Shown here: positions 11,030-22,813 of the stretch, one piece after another
How the letters are laid out: every line of letters starts with the position of its first letter
How positions within the stretch are numbered: position 1 is the first letter of the stretch
Source of the DNA: Neocallimastix lanati (nom. inval.)
Taxonomy: Eukaryota; Neocallimastigomycota; Neocallimastigomycetes; Neocallimastigales; Neocallimastigaceae
Length of the DNA: 64,000 bases
Assembly: GCA_016946835.1 (NCBI GenBank)
Contig: JACVTC010000056.1
Span: 90,001 to 154,000, forward strand
Direction of reading: 5' to 3'
The notes under the pieces: generated by a model
The model's database searches: none
Seen by the model: the letters and a program-made list of their open reading frames with translations, nothing else
Told to the model about the DNA's origin: nothing
Position numbers and translations under genes: made by a program

Positions 11030-11944
11030 TTATCTAGGAATCGACAAAGAGTGGCACTTAATTAAGGGGTGGATAAATAATGAGTTTGAAAATATAGTTT
11101 TAAGGCCAATTAATAAATCAAAATACATAGTATCGTGTTCCACTACACAAAAATTAGCGGTAAAAGAAAAATTATTAATATGTAAAGTTAAACGAACAAC
11201 TATTGCATCTGCCACCGTATTATCACCTAAGGCTTCATAAATAAGTCCACGACAATAACCCACTTGCTCGTATTGACCTGGAAGACTATTCAAGTAAGAT
11301 GTAGATATCAGATTTAGATTACTACCAGAATCAATAAGAAGTCTACCTGGAGTATTATCTACCTTGCACTTGACTAGTCCGGTATCTTCGTCTTTAATTA
11401 TTCCATCTTTGTTAGGAATTTTATTTGAATCCTCCGAAAAATCAATGGAACTCACTAATTTAATTTTATCTGCACGTAGACTCTTGGTTAGGTCACTACG
11501 TGCTTTAGGAACCAAATCTAAAAGTTGTCCCATATTTATGTTACATTTGGTATTAGCAATATCCTCTATTAGGTTATATGGTTTTATATTTAATTTTTGA
11601 ACCATATTGATATGTTTTTCTACTCTAGTATTACCATGTGGGACATCAACAAATGTAACCTTTTTGCTTTGTGTAACCTCTTTCATTTTTGTATTTAAAT
11701 TAATATCAGAAATCTCTTGATGGTCACCTGACATTTCATTTGATAAATTTTCGGAGTTAGAATTTATTTTGTTTATTTCCTTAATATTACCATTATTATT
11801 TTCAACATTTGAATTGTTTATTGAAGGTGCATTTTTATTATTATTACTTATAAACAATGAATTTTTATAGACACTATCGGAACTTTTAATATAATTTTGA
11901 TTATAATCTTTATTAATTTCTTTATTATTGTTTACATTATACAA
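11030..11944 (-). pseudogene. Broken pol: linker and aspartic protease of element 2
   Basis: This open frame encodes an Asn/Lys-rich linker followed by a retropepsin-like protease with a normal active-site triad (LLIDSGSNLNL). The intact element has DSC at this place. The frame stops at 11030 just after FIHPLIK. Homology to the linker before RT continues in a different frame from about 11040 downwards, so a small indel has separated protease from RT. Around 11945-12040 the upstream part is also shifted. Confidence 0.85.
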
Positions 11945-12108
11945 TTTATTATTATCTATTTCATTTAATAAATCAGGAGAGGATGGTCTACTATTTAATT
12001 TCTTATTTGAAATTTTATCTTAATCTTCTAGGGAAAGTCTTTTTCTTTTCGTAGCGTCTACAACAAATGTTTGAGCGTTTTGATTAACGAGAGGTCGCGA
12101 ACTCTCAT

Positions 12109-12952
12109 TTAAAAGTTTAAAGAATCCTTTTTACTTTGATCTAATTTTTCCACTAACTCTTTATATCTTAAATATTCTTGTCTAATGAATTCAGGACATT
12201 CAGCTTTTAGATGTCCAGACTCCCCACAACAATAGTAAGCATTAACCTTAATTTTTGGTTTAGTCTCCAATGGATTCGTAGAAAAATTTTTCGTTTTGTA
12301 TTGACCATTAAAATTTTTTTGATTACTAGGGTTAGGATTAGATTTTCTTTTTACTTCCATTTTTTATCTATTTTTAATAACAAAATCTTCGTGTCTTTCT
12401 GCAATTTCCATGGCTTTTGGAATTTCCATTTTTCCAGCTAACCAAACACCCTTATAAGCTTGATGTTTGTATTCAATGGAATTCAAATAGTCCTTATAAG
12501 TAATAGCTAATTTTTCTGAAATGGATAATTTGTCATAAAGTTCCAAATATTTTAAATTGAACTCCTTGAGATTATCATCGACTGAAATCTTCATATCCTT
12601 AAGTTGGTCAATGATATCTTCTGGTGATACGTCCATGTTGTAGGCTTTCAAAATATATTCCTTCATTTGTTCTAAACTTGGATAAGTAATTTCATCTTCA
12701 CTGACTCTAATAATATGGTCAGTGATACTCTTTACCTTGCACAGTCATGGTACAGTATCTATAAAGCTCTTCACCTTCAGTTATATTGTGCATTTCTTTG
12801 AAGGCTTTCATTTGAATATACCATGTCTCCATGTCATGGTTTTCATCATTGATATGAATGATATTTTGAAGCATGCTAGATAGAAAATTCATCTTAATAA
12901 ATTCTTCCATTTTGACGAATAAATTAATATTTTTAATCTTCGATTTCTTCAA
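12109..12952 (-). pseudogene. Broken gag of element 2
   Basis: Three pieces together resemble one Gag: 12719-12952 (N-terminal), 12364-12666 (capsid-like, alpha-helical) and 12109-12360 (nucleocapsid). A frame change lies between the first two and an in-frame TAA at 12364-12366 between the last two. The zinc knuckle reads YYCCGESGHLKAEC. A Tyr occupies the usual first Cys position, with an extra Cys next to the second, so metal binding is doubtful. Gag is no longer expressible as one protein. Confidence 0.8.
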
Positions 12953-13050
12953 AAAAAAATTTTTTTTTTATTTTATAAATAACCAACTATTACAATAAAA
13001 TCAAAAAAAAATAATATTCTTTATTTTAATATATCCTTCCTCCTCAAAAA

Positions 13051-13068
13051 GAACCGATATCGCCACCA
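13051..13068 (-). other. Candidate primer-binding site of element 2
   Basis: On the minus strand TGGTGGCGATATCGG begins two bases after a CA dinucleotide. This is the usual layout of LTR end (..TATCA), spacer AT, then a site complementary to a tRNA 3' end, which always starts TGG. The 5' LTR of the element would therefore run upward from 13071. The priming tRNA could not be identified by eye. Confidence 0.55.
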
Positions 13069-13070
13069 AT

Positions 13071-15440
13071 TGATATAACTCGATTCTAATTTCCACTTTT
13101 TGGGAGAAGCGATTATATTCTTTTTAATATTTATTTTTATTTATTTAGTAATAATAATTAGTTAGTTAATGTAAATATTTAATAAAATCTTTAATAATTA
13201 ATTATTACATAATTAATTAATGTAATAAAATTACATAAATTTATGATTTACGTATATGAAAATTAATTATAAATTTATGTAAACTTTTCATAAAGGAAAA
13301 ATTATTATTTAAATAATTTTGGATAATAACTTAAATCTAAATAATTTATTTAAGTTAGTTAATTTAGTTTAGTTTATTTAAAATAGTTATTCTATTTAAT
13401 TTAGTTAATTTAGTTAATTTAGTTTAGTTAGTTTAAAAAACTTTAAAATTAATTTCGGAATAGTTTTAAATAGTTAAAATTAGTTTAAATAGTTTATAAA
13501 AATAGTTTTGAATTGTAAATATATAAACATTAGTATTAATAATATTTATATAATTAATATATAATAAATGAGTTGTTATTGAATTTAATTATTATTGTAA
13601 ATAAGTTGAAAGTTTATTGAATTAATTATTGTTTAGTTTAGTTAATTATTATTTAATAAAATTATTAATAAATATTTTGTTTATAAATAAATAGTAATAT
13701 ATGTAAATTAGATAGAAATAATATATTATAATGTAATAATGAAAAAATATAAATACATGTAAATTTCTATAATTAAATCGATGTATTAGTTATTGACTAT
13801 ATGATAGTTAATAACAAAAAAGAGATTTAATTTTTTAATTAATAAAGATTATTTTATTTAAAAAAACGAATTTTTATTACGTGTTTTTTTATTTTGGTGT
13901 TAAAATTTGTTATTTGTAATCTGTTTCTGATAGAACTCTTTACAGTTAACAACTTAACAATTACATAATATAAAATAATTTACATTTATACTAATTTATA
14001 ATAAAGTTTTCATATAATAAAATATAAAGTTTAATAAAATATATATACATAAATGTTATAAAATATAATAAATATTAGAAATAAAATAAAAGTTATTTAA
14101 TATAATAAATTATTAATAATACACAATGAAATTCTTATTTTTATGTTATCATTAATTTCCTAAATTCTAATGATATTTTCACTAGCCACAATTATAATAA
14201 TTTACCAATTTGCAATTAACATAATTTTTAATATATTTATGTGTTTATAATAAATTAATTTTTATATTAATTAAAGTTTTTATTTATATTCTATATCAGT
14301 ATATTATATTCTTTGATATATCATAATTTAAAAAATAAAAATAAAAATACAATAAAAAATTAAAATTAGTTAAAAATAAAAAAAAAAAAAATTAAATATA
14401 ACCATTTTTGTGTGATTATTCTTTAATAAAGTATAAAAAAAATTTATTTGGAAATGAATTTTGGTCAATTTGATATTACTTTTATTAAGTCTCATTTTAA
14501 TTAATTACAAAAATAGCTTTATTATAAATTACACAAGTAGTACATAATTTTGGTACACTATGGGTCAAGCCATATTGTCGATTACATGGATTATAAAAAT
14601 ATTTTACAAATATATTCAACAATAATTTAAAATAAAATAAAATAAAAATATAAATAAAATAAATAACTAAAATTAAACTTTATATAAAAAAAAAATTGGT
14701 AATTAATGAAATAAACTTTCATTATATAAAAAAAAAATTGGTAATTAATGAAATAAACTTTCATTATATAAAAAAAAATTGGTAATTAATGAAATAAACT
14801 TTCATTAAGTTTTATATTTATACATATATATATTTATTAAAAAAAAAAAAAAGTACAAATATAACTGAATATATAAATATATAAATATTAAATATAGACA
14901 TAAATATATATAAATATATAAATATATAAATATATAAATATTAAATATAGACATAAATATATATAAATATATAAATATATAAATATATAAATATTAAATA
15001 TAAAAATAGATTATTAAGAATACTTAACTATTAATCAACTTTTTGATAAATAAATTTTCATTTTATATATATTTATAATTATAATAATCAGTTATTATTA
15101 TATAAATTTTTTATTTTTAATTTATTACTTTTTATATATACATTCAGATAAGATTCTACAGGCCACCGTCATTGTCACTTGTCAATCCAAATTCAGAATG
15201 AAATAAAATATTTATATTATTATTATTATTATTGTAATTTTTTATAGTATTATAATCTATTGTACAGGATTACCATAATAATATTGTATTAATTAGAGAG
15301 TGAAGTATTTAAATTATGCAGAGAAAGATATTAGTATTATTTAATAGTATATTTGTTGTAATTGTAACTTCTATTAAAAATTCTTTATATTACAAAAAAA
15401 AAAAAATTATGTTATTATCACATGAAAAAAAATTTATATT
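13071..15440. other. A/T-rich region with presumed 5' LTR of element 2
   Basis: No gene is seen. The left part should be the LTR of the minus-strand element, whose outer end cannot be placed. A three-copy tandem repeat with a unit of about 43 bp lies at 14681-14807. A second array of ATAAATAT-type units lies at about 14868-15003. A short mixed-composition stretch near 15140-15200 is unexplained. Confidence 0.55.
14681..14807. repeat. Three-copy tandem repeat, about 43-bp unit
   Basis: Three near-identical copies of a unit containing TTGGTAATTAATGAAATAAA, separated by poly-A, follow each other directly. They differ mainly in the length of the A run, as expected from replication slippage. Confidence 0.9.
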
Positions 15441-15690
15441 TCTAACAATTTAAGAATCCCATTGCGTAAGCTTTGTCTGAGAGGATTACAGTTTCCAGCT
15501 CCTCTGGGATGGCAAAGAGGCCACCTATAGTGGGCTCTGCTTTCCCTTGAGGATCGCATAGAGTGCTTCTATACTGGAATTTCTTTGCTTATGGGGAGTT
15601 GGGAGTGTCGACGCCGTAACGGTATGGCAGTTAAACATACACCCATATTAACATATGTGGGAGACATAAGTATTCAGTCTATAAAAAAAA
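15441..15690. ncRNA. Candidate structured RNA gene (unidentified)
   Basis: About 220 bases of near-balanced composition stand alone in almost pure A/T sequence, with no open frame. The island is highly foldable. AGAGGA/TCCTCT flank a loop near 15480-15505. A long stem then joins AGAGGCCAC to GTGGGCTCT around CTATA, inside GGGA/TCCC. ATAGA/TCTAT form a small hairpin near 15570, and CATAT/ATATG another near 15645. I could not match it to U1, U2, U4, U5, U6, 5S, U3, SRP, RNase P or RNase MRP from memory, on either strand. It could be one of these in diverged form, another RNA, or a retroelement fragment. The strand is undetermined. Confidence 0.45.
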
Positions 15691-17119
15691 ATATTGTTAA
15701 TTATAAATAAACGAAATTTAATTAAGATAAAGAGAATATATATATATATATTATATATATATATATATTTTTTAAAAAAAAGTCTATTTTTTAAAATTTC
15801 AATTATAAAACTAATTTTTCATAGATTTAATATAGAAAAATAATAATTTTATTTTATATTTAATGGTAATTATACTTCTTTATTTTATTACTTGGTAGAA
15901 TAACTATAAAGAAAGAATTTAACAATAAAAGAAAAATAATTGTTTTTTTTTAATGTATTTTATGAAAACATGATTTTATTTAATAAAAAAATATTTTAAT
16001 TTAAATTTTTTTTTCTTATTTTTTTTAATATATAAAATATATATAGAAAACTCCAAAAAAAAAAAAGAACAATAATTTATTTTAGTAATCAAACCAAAAC
16101 AAAACAATAATTATTTAGCAATAAATAAATAAAAAAATATATTCAAATTTCAAATTTATTAATTTTTTTAATTTTTTTCTTTTTTTTTTTTTTTTTTTTT
16201 ATCTTTTTTAAATATTAAAAGTTTATTTCTTTTAAACAATTTAATTTTTCAATTTCCATTTCAATACATTTTGTATTTGATTTACATAAATTTAAATTAA
16301 ATTAATTTAAATTATTATTATTATTATTTTTTAAATGTAATTTTTTTAATTAAATTTTTTTTTTTTTTTTTTTAATCCCAAAAATGAAAAATAAAATAAA
16401 TATTAAAATATCTGTATTAATTGAGAATTTTAAGAATAGAAATATTGCTTCACCTTTTTTTTTTTATAGTAATATTTCAATAATAATAAAAACAAAATAA
16501 TGTTATAATATTTTATTCTTACTTTTTTTTTTACTTATTTTTATACATAAATAATTTTTTTTAATATATCTTTATATTTTTTATTTATTTTTATTCCTTT
16601 GATGTTCTACCCGTTAGTATTATTTTTTTTTTTGCTCATATATTTTTACTCAAAAAAAAAAATTTTTTTTTTTGGTAGTTTTTTTAATAAAACATAAACT
16701 TTAATAAATAATAAAAAAAAATAATCTAATTAATAAATTAAAATAACAATAATAATAATAATGAAAAAGTGTTTTATATGAAAATTAAAATATTAACTTT
16801 AAATATATAGCAATATTAATAATAAATGTTAAAATATGAAAATAATTTAATTAGTAATTTTAGTTTTATTATTAATAATCATAGAATTTTAGAATAATTC
16901 ATTATTACTCACATGATCAAAATATTAGTAATACATTAGTAATAGAAAAATGTTTTATTTAATTACGCCACATTTCAAATGTATATAAAAAGCGTGACTT
17001 TATTTTATGTTAAAACATTGTAATTACCTTTTTATTAAATTTAATTAATAAATAAACTTTTAAATAAAATCAAATTTTATTAATAAAAATTAATATTATT
17101 ATTTTTAAATGTATTTAAA

Positions 17120-17157
<38 letters not shown>

Positions 17158-17434
17158 CATAAACAAAAATCATTCAAAAAAAAAAGAGAATAATAATCAT
17201 AATTAATAATTTTTTTTTAACTATTACATAAATAATATAATAATAAATTTATAATTTATAATAATTAAATTATAATAATTAAAAAAAAAAAGAAAAAGAA
17301 AGTTGAAGTTTAAATTATTAATAATATATATATATTTATAAAATTTTTTGAATTTAAAAAATTAAAGAAAATAAGTAAAATAAAATAATAAGATAGGAAG
17401 AAAATTAAGAAATAAATAAAATAAAGAAAAAAAA
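15691..17434. other. A/T-rich spacer upstream of CBM1 gene
   Basis: No gene is seen. The stretch holds many T runs, including 35 T at 17123-17157, and an A-rich leader just before the ATG at 17435. Confidence 0.6.
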
Positions 17435-18871
17435 ATGAAGTTTTATTTATATACTATTTTATTAATTGGAACATTATTTAGTACAGCTTTTGCTGTTACT
17501 ACAAAAACAATTCCAGCTACTAAAGCTCCACCAAGAACTACTACCAAGACTTGCACACCAAAAAGTTTCACAATTGTTAATCCTTTTGGTAAAACTTTAT
17601 TTGGAGCCTGTAGTAAGGCAAATGGTAGATTTTCTTATTATGTTGATTCAAGAGATTGTAGTAATGTATGGAATTGTAGTAGTAAATTTGATATTTCTTG
17701 CCCTAGTTACTTTAATAGTTTATATGAAAATTATTATTATTCATCTCAAAAAGGACAGGAATTTGATTTTGTTTATCATGACAATGATTGTGGCTACGAC
17801 TATCAAGGCAAAACATATTATAGTTATAATACTGGCAAAACTCTTCCAGATAAAAGTACTACTACTACCAAAACTCTTCCAGGTAAAACTACTACAACTA
17901 CCACCAAAACTCTTCCAGGTAAAACTACTACAACTACCACCAAAACTCTTCCAGGTAAAACAACTACTACTACTACCAAAACTCTTCCAGGTAAAACTAC
18001 TACAACTACTACCAAAACTCTTCCAGGTAAAACTACTACTACTACTACCAAAACTCTTCCAGGTAAAACAACTACTACTACCACCAAAACTCTTCCAGGT
18101 AAAACTACTACTACTACCACCAAAACTCTTCCAGATAAAACAACTACAACTACTACCAAAACTCTTCCAGGTAAAACAACTACTACTACTACCAAAACTC
18201 TTCCAGGTAAAACTACTACAACTACTACCAAAACTCTTCCAGGTAAAACTACTACTACTACTACCAAAACTCTTCCAGGTAAAACTACTACAACTACTAC
18301 CAAAACTCTTCCAGGTAAAACTACTACTACTACCACCAAAACTCTTCCAGGTAAAACTACTACTACTACCACCAAAACTCTTCCAGGTAAAACTACTACT
18401 ACTACTACCAAAACTCTTCCAGGTAAAACTACTACTACTACTACCAAAACTCTTCCAGGTAAAACAACTACTACTACTACCAAAACTCTTCCAGGTAAAA
18501 CTACTACTACTACTACCAAAACTCTTCCAGGTAAAACTACTACAACTACCACTAAAACTCTTCCAGGTAAAACTACTACAACTACCACCAAAACTCTTCC
18601 AGGTAAAACTACTACTACTACCACCAAAACTCTTCCATTAGGTAGTTGTGTCCCTGTGACAAAGTATGTTACTGAAGTTGAAACAATTACAAAAATTGAA
18701 AAGATTACTGTTACTGTTACTGGTAATTCCAGTCCTACACCTACTGAAGATTTAAGCCATTGCGCATTAAAATATGAACAATGTGGTGGAAAGAATTTCA
18801 ATGGTCCAACCTGTTGTCAATCTGGTAGTAAATGTGTTCCATTAAATGATTATTATTCTCAATGTATTTAA
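17435..18871 (+). CDS. Secreted Thr-repeat protein with C-terminal CBM1 cellulose-binding module
   Basis: This intronless gene encodes 478 residues. Residues 1-20 form a signal peptide ending in STAFA. Residues about 36-130 form a cysteine-containing, Tyr/Ser-rich domain I do not recognise. Residues 136-398 are 22 tandem units of the [12 protein letters not shown] type (the first 11 residues, then 21 of 12). Such a linker is likely to be O-glycosylated. After a short Val/Thr-rich stretch, residues 442-478 match a fungal CBM1: four cysteines, QCGG, and spaced aromatics near the end (DYYSQCI). In this family the aromatics stack on crystalline cellulose. There is no obvious catalytic domain. It may be a wall or extracellular protein that adheres to plant fibre, or the N-terminal domain may be an unrecognised enzyme or binding module. 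The secretion and CBM1 calls are firm, the overall role is not. Confidence 0.9.
   Translation: MKFYLYTILLIGTLFSTAFAVTTKTIPATKAPPRTTTKTCTPKSFTIVNPFGKTLFGACSKANGRFSYYVDSRDCSNVWNCSSKFDISCPSYFNSLYENYYYSSQKGQEFDFVYHDNDCGYDYQGKTYYSYNTGKTLPDKSTTTTKTLPGKTTTTTTKTLPGKTTTTTTKTLPGKTTTTTTKTLPGKTTTTTTKTLPGKTTTTTTKTLPGKTTTTTTKTLPGKTTTTTTKTLPDKTTTTTTKTLPGKTTTTTTKTLPGKTTTTTTKTLPGKTTTTTTKTLPGKTTTTTTKTLPGKTTTTTTKTLPGKTTTTTTKTLPGKTTTTTTKTLPGKTTTTTTKTLPGKTTTTTTKTLPGKTTTTTTKTLPGKTTTTTTKTLPGKTTTTTTKTLPGKTTTTTTKTLPLGSCVPVTKYVTEVETITKIEKITVTVTGNSSPTPTEDLSHCALKYEQCGGKNFNGPTCCQSGSKCVPLNDYYSQCI
17840..18637 (+). repeat. 36-bp coding minisatellite in CBM1 gene
   Basis: Twenty-two units lie head to tail, the first 33 bp and the other 21 exactly 36 bp. 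The amino-acid unit is nearly invariant (two D for G changes), while Thr codons vary between ACT, ACA and ACC. This suggests selection on the protein repeat together with unequal exchange or slippage. Confidence 0.95.
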
Positions 18872-19039
18872 ATTACATTACATGTATAAATATAAAATTA
18901 ACATTTAAAATCAAGAATAAAATTATTTATAGCATTTTAAATAATTAATATAATTAATTAAAAAAAAATTAAAAATAAAAATAATGAAATAATTAAAAAA
19001 AAAATAAGAATACTATTTAAAAAATAAAAATAAAATTTA

Positions 19040-19070
<31 letters not shown>

Positions 19071-19229
19071 TATTAAATATTATTTAATATTAATATTTTT
19101 TTTTTTTTTTTTTGAATTATTTTTATGATATATGTATGTAATTTAAATAATAAAAATGGATAAATAATGAATTAATTAAATAATTTAAATAAATAATATC
19201 AATAAATAAAAAAATTATAAATTATAAGC

Positions 19230-19355
19230 ACGAGTGGGGTAATTCATCAAATTGCATTTCCAAGGTTGCATTTCGCCAATTTTTTTTGATGGCATGTGGC
19301 TTATTAAAAAAAATATGGCATTTCGCCAAATTGCAATTCGCCAAGTTGAAAATTA

Positions 19356-19399
<44 letters not shown>

Positions 19400-19546
19400 A
19401 ATTAAATATTATTAATATTGAATAAAAGCAATTTTAAAGAAAATTATTTTGAATTAATATTTATTTATTCATTTATTTATATCAATACTCCACTTGTCGA
19501 AATGTAACCTGGTGAAATGCAATTTGGGAAAATTCAACTCTCCCAT
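19230..19546. mobile_element. MITE-like non-coding element with imperfect terminal inverted repeats
   Basis: The left end (GAGTGGGGTAATTCAT, then CAAATTGCATTTC and GGTTGCATTTCGCCAA) is mirrored at the right end, whose reverse complement reads GGGAGAGTTGAATTTT, CAAATTGCATTTC and GGTTACATTTCGACAA. The arms are about 50 bp and imperfect. The interior carries more copies of the ATTTCGCCAA motif and an (AAAT)n run. There is no coding capacity and no clear target-site duplication. A related, more degenerate sequence lies at 35666-35790. Confidence 0.55.
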
Positions 19547-19599
19547 TATAAACAAATGAAATAAAATAAAATATTATAACCTATTAACTTTTTTTTTTT

Positions 19600-19905
19600 T
19601 TTTATTTTTAAATAAAAGAAATTTCCAACTAGAAATAATACAATTAAGATTAATTATAATTAAAAAAAAAAAAAAAAAGAAAGTTACACAATACTAGAAT
19701 ATTAATAAGAATATTATATTATTATATAATTATTTTTATGGTATTACTTTCCATAATATAAATTTTTTTTTTTTTTATTTTTAAATAAAAAGAAATTTCC
19801 AACTAGAAAAAATACAATTAAGATTAATTATAATTAAAAAAAAAAAAAAAAGAAAGTTACACAATACAAGAATATTAATAAGAATATTATATTATTATAT
19901 AAATT
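19600..19905. repeat. Two-copy direct repeat, offset about 175 bp
   Basis: A block containing AAATTTCCAACTAGAAA, a long A run and GAAAGTTACACAATAC occurs near 19620-19730 and again near 19793-19900 with few changes, so it is a recent tandem duplication. Nothing coding is involved. Confidence 0.85.
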
Positions 19906-20421
19906 ATACTTTTTATTAATACTATAATTTTATATTTTATTTAGAATTTATTATTATTATTATCTTTTTGTGTATTATTATTATTGTTAATTCCTTTAAA
20001 ATATCTTATTTTATATTATTATTATTTAATAAATATATTTAAATTTTATATATATATTTATATTTTATATATATATATTTTAATTAATACAATATTTTAA
20101 GACCTTTATTTATATTCAATATTCTACTATTCATTTTATTTTATTTTATTTTATTTTATTTTATTCAATCTGTACTATAATAATATTTTGATATTTATAT
20201 TAGTATTTATTTTATTTTATTTTGTACTTGATTTAATTATTATTAATTTTTGTCATGCTTTTATATATATTTAAGGTTTGTATTACCATAATGAAGTGTT
20301 CTATTTATCATATTAAATTCCTCCAATAAGATTTCAATTTCATTTATTTAATTAGAAAAAAAGAATTATTATTTATTATTTATTAATTATTATTTATCGT
20401 TTTAATATGATGTTAAACTTT

Positions 20422-20652
20422 ACTTTTAATTAAAATAATTTGATACTGATAAGAAAAAATAATTTTTTTTTTTAATTTTTAAAATTTAAACTAAAATATA
20501 TAGAATCAATGAGTATAGCAAATAGAATAAAAGTGTACTTTTAATTAAAATAATTTGATACTGATAAGAAAAAATAATTTTTTTTTTTTAATTTTTAAAA
20601 TTTAAACTAAAATATATAGAATCAATGAGTATAGCAAATAGAATAAAAGTGT
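20422..20652. repeat. Two-copy tandem duplication, 115-bp unit
   Basis: The segment starting ACTTTTAATTAAAATA at 20422 repeats from 20537, almost perfectly, through GAATAAAAGTGTA. It is non-coding. Confidence 0.9.
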
Positions 20653-22471
20653 AAGTATGTTAAAAAAGGAATTATCTTTTATTTTTTATTTATTTTTATT
20701 TTTTTTGTTATTACTTATTTCGTTTTTACTTATTTTGTTTTTATTTATTTAGTTTTTATTTATTTTGTTTTTATTTATTTTGTTTTTATTTTTACTTCTT
20801 TTTTTTATATTTTTTAATTTTTTATAAGTAATTAATTAATAAATGAATGGATTATGTATCCAAGTATTTCAAAATATTTTATTTCTAATGAAAATAGTTT
20901 TATAGTAATTAATTTTTTAAAAGATATATATTTATAATAATAATAATAATAATAAGTGATAATAATAAATACATGATAATAAATAATTTCATTATTTAAA
21001 AATTTGAAAGATTTAATGATTTAAATATAAATTTAATCAATTATAAAAATAGAAGAAAATAAAAAAAAAAAAGATTTCAGGTCGTTTAATGTATATTTTA
21101 TTTTATTTTATTTTTTATTTTTATTTAATCTTATTATTATTATTAATTTTTTTTTTTATATTGCATTTATTTTTAATGTTAGTATAATAATTCTTAATTA
21201 TGTTAAAATGATTTAAAAATTATTTCTTTTTAAGGCAGGAAAAAAAAAGATCACCGAAGTTTTTATAATAAAGTGTAAAGTTGAAAGATTTGAGATTTGA
21301 GGAGAGATCTACGGTAAAATTAATTGTTTTTATGATATATAAGAATTAATTAAATTAAAAATAATATATTTTTCTTAAAAAGCATTAAATAATTTATTAT
21401 ATATTAAGAGTAGTAATACTATTTTTCATACTAAATATTTATTAATTATATATTGTTGTTTATGCTTTAAAAATATTTTTATTTATTATTGTTATTATTA
21501 ATTATTAAAAATATTTTTATTTATTATTGTTATTATTAATTATTAACATTTTTTTTAAATATATTTCTTTAAAATTTAGGTTTATAACACAAAATATCTA
21601 AATTTGGTAATTTTTATTTTTTATTTCACCTATGACATATATATATAAATATACATAAAATATAAATATATATAAACATATATAAAATATATATAAAATA
21701 TATATAAAATTCATTTACTAATAAGTACAGATCTAGTGTTTATAAAAAAAAAAATTACTTTTAAAGTATAAAAAAAAAAACAAAATTAATATTAAATTTA
21801 TATATTATTGATAAATTATTATATAAAATATTGATTATATAAAATATTGATTATATAATATATTTATTTTATAAAAATTTTGTTATGCATAAATATAAAT
21901 ACCGAAGTTTTTAAAAAAAAATACTTTGGAAAAATAGAAAGAACAATAAAACATACATATGTACATATTTTACCTTTACTTTAAACAATAAAATATTATT
22001 TTAACTTTAAATTCAATATATTATTTAATTCATTTAATATTAAAATTTTTTTAAAAAAAAATAAAAAAAGTTTTCATATTTTCATAATTTTATTATAGAT
22101 ACATAAATCAAAACAATTTCACTGTCAAAAAAAAAAAAAAAAAAAAAGAAAAAAAAAAGAAAAAAAAAAAGAAAAAAAGAAAAAAAAGGAACTATTAATA
22201 TAATTTAATTTCAATGTTTATTAAAGGTATGAAATATAAATAAATAAATAAATAAATATGAATATTTAATATTTTATATAAAATAAGACTTTTAATATTA
22301 AAATTTAAAATTTATATAAAAATATATTATTTTATTAGAATTATATAAATCAGAACAACTATGTTAATATATTAATGTCGAATATATATATATGAATAAT
22401 TTTAAGGAGGTCTTAATTTAATTTCATTGTATGGTAGAAGTATGATATAACATATCTATATATATTTTTTT

Positions 22472-22518
<47 letters not shown>

Positions 22519-22813
22519 TTTTTTAAATAATTAAATAAAATTAAACTATTCTATTTTTTTTTTTATTTTGTATTTATAATGTCATATTAATGTTCATAAT
22601 TTAGATTATATATATATATATATTTAAGAAAATATTTATTTTCGAAGAATAGTAACATCAATAATAATATATCGAGATAATAATAAATTTAATCTTTTTA
22701 TCATTATATTAATAAATTTAATTAATTAAAATAAGCAAAAAAAAAATAAAATAAAATAAAAATAATAGTGTCCTTAATATTTCAATAAAAATAATAATAT
22801 TTAAAATATACAA

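Larger units (their letters stand above)
7798..13068 (-). mobile_element. Second Ty3/Gypsy-type element, degenerate
   Basis: Read on the minus strand the order is primer-binding site, gag, protease, RT, RNase H, integrase, clearly related to the element at the left edge. It is inactive. Gag is cut by a frame change and an in-frame stop, the protease/RT junction is frameshifted near 11040, and a TAG at 9502-9504 replaces the Trp conserved in the other element. The integrase ends early with no C-terminal tail. No polypurine tract or 3' LTR is recognisable below 7798, so the 3' end is probably truncated. It lies tail-to-tail with the first element. Confidence 0.9.
18872..22813. other. A/T-rich intergenic region with duplications and a MITE-like element
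   Basis: No gene is seen. Contents are a MITE-like element at 19230-19546, two-copy duplications at about 19600-19905, 20422-20652 and 21469-21544, AAAT and AT microsatellites, and a 41-T run at 22476-22516. Confidence 0.6.

Noticed and set aside
13051-13068. Naming the tRNA that primes the second element
   Set aside because: The site has the right form, but I could not fit it reliably to an acceptor stem plus discriminator of a specific tRNA.
15441-15690. 5S rRNA, U-snRNA, SRP, RNase P/MRP identity for the GC island
   Set aside because: None of their diagnostic motifs, as I remember them, was found on either strand, so only an unidentified RNA candidate is reported.
17840-18637. Regular 36-bp spacing suggests a CRISPR array
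   Set aside because: The units are contiguous, without unique spacers, and lie in frame within a secreted eukaryotic protein.
17824-18801. Long minus-strand and second plus-strand open frames across the CBM1 gene repeat
   Set aside because: They are shadows of the 36-bp repeat. Any frame through a stop-free unit stays open, and the products ([11 protein letters not shown] or [12 protein letters not shown] types) have no start context or domain.
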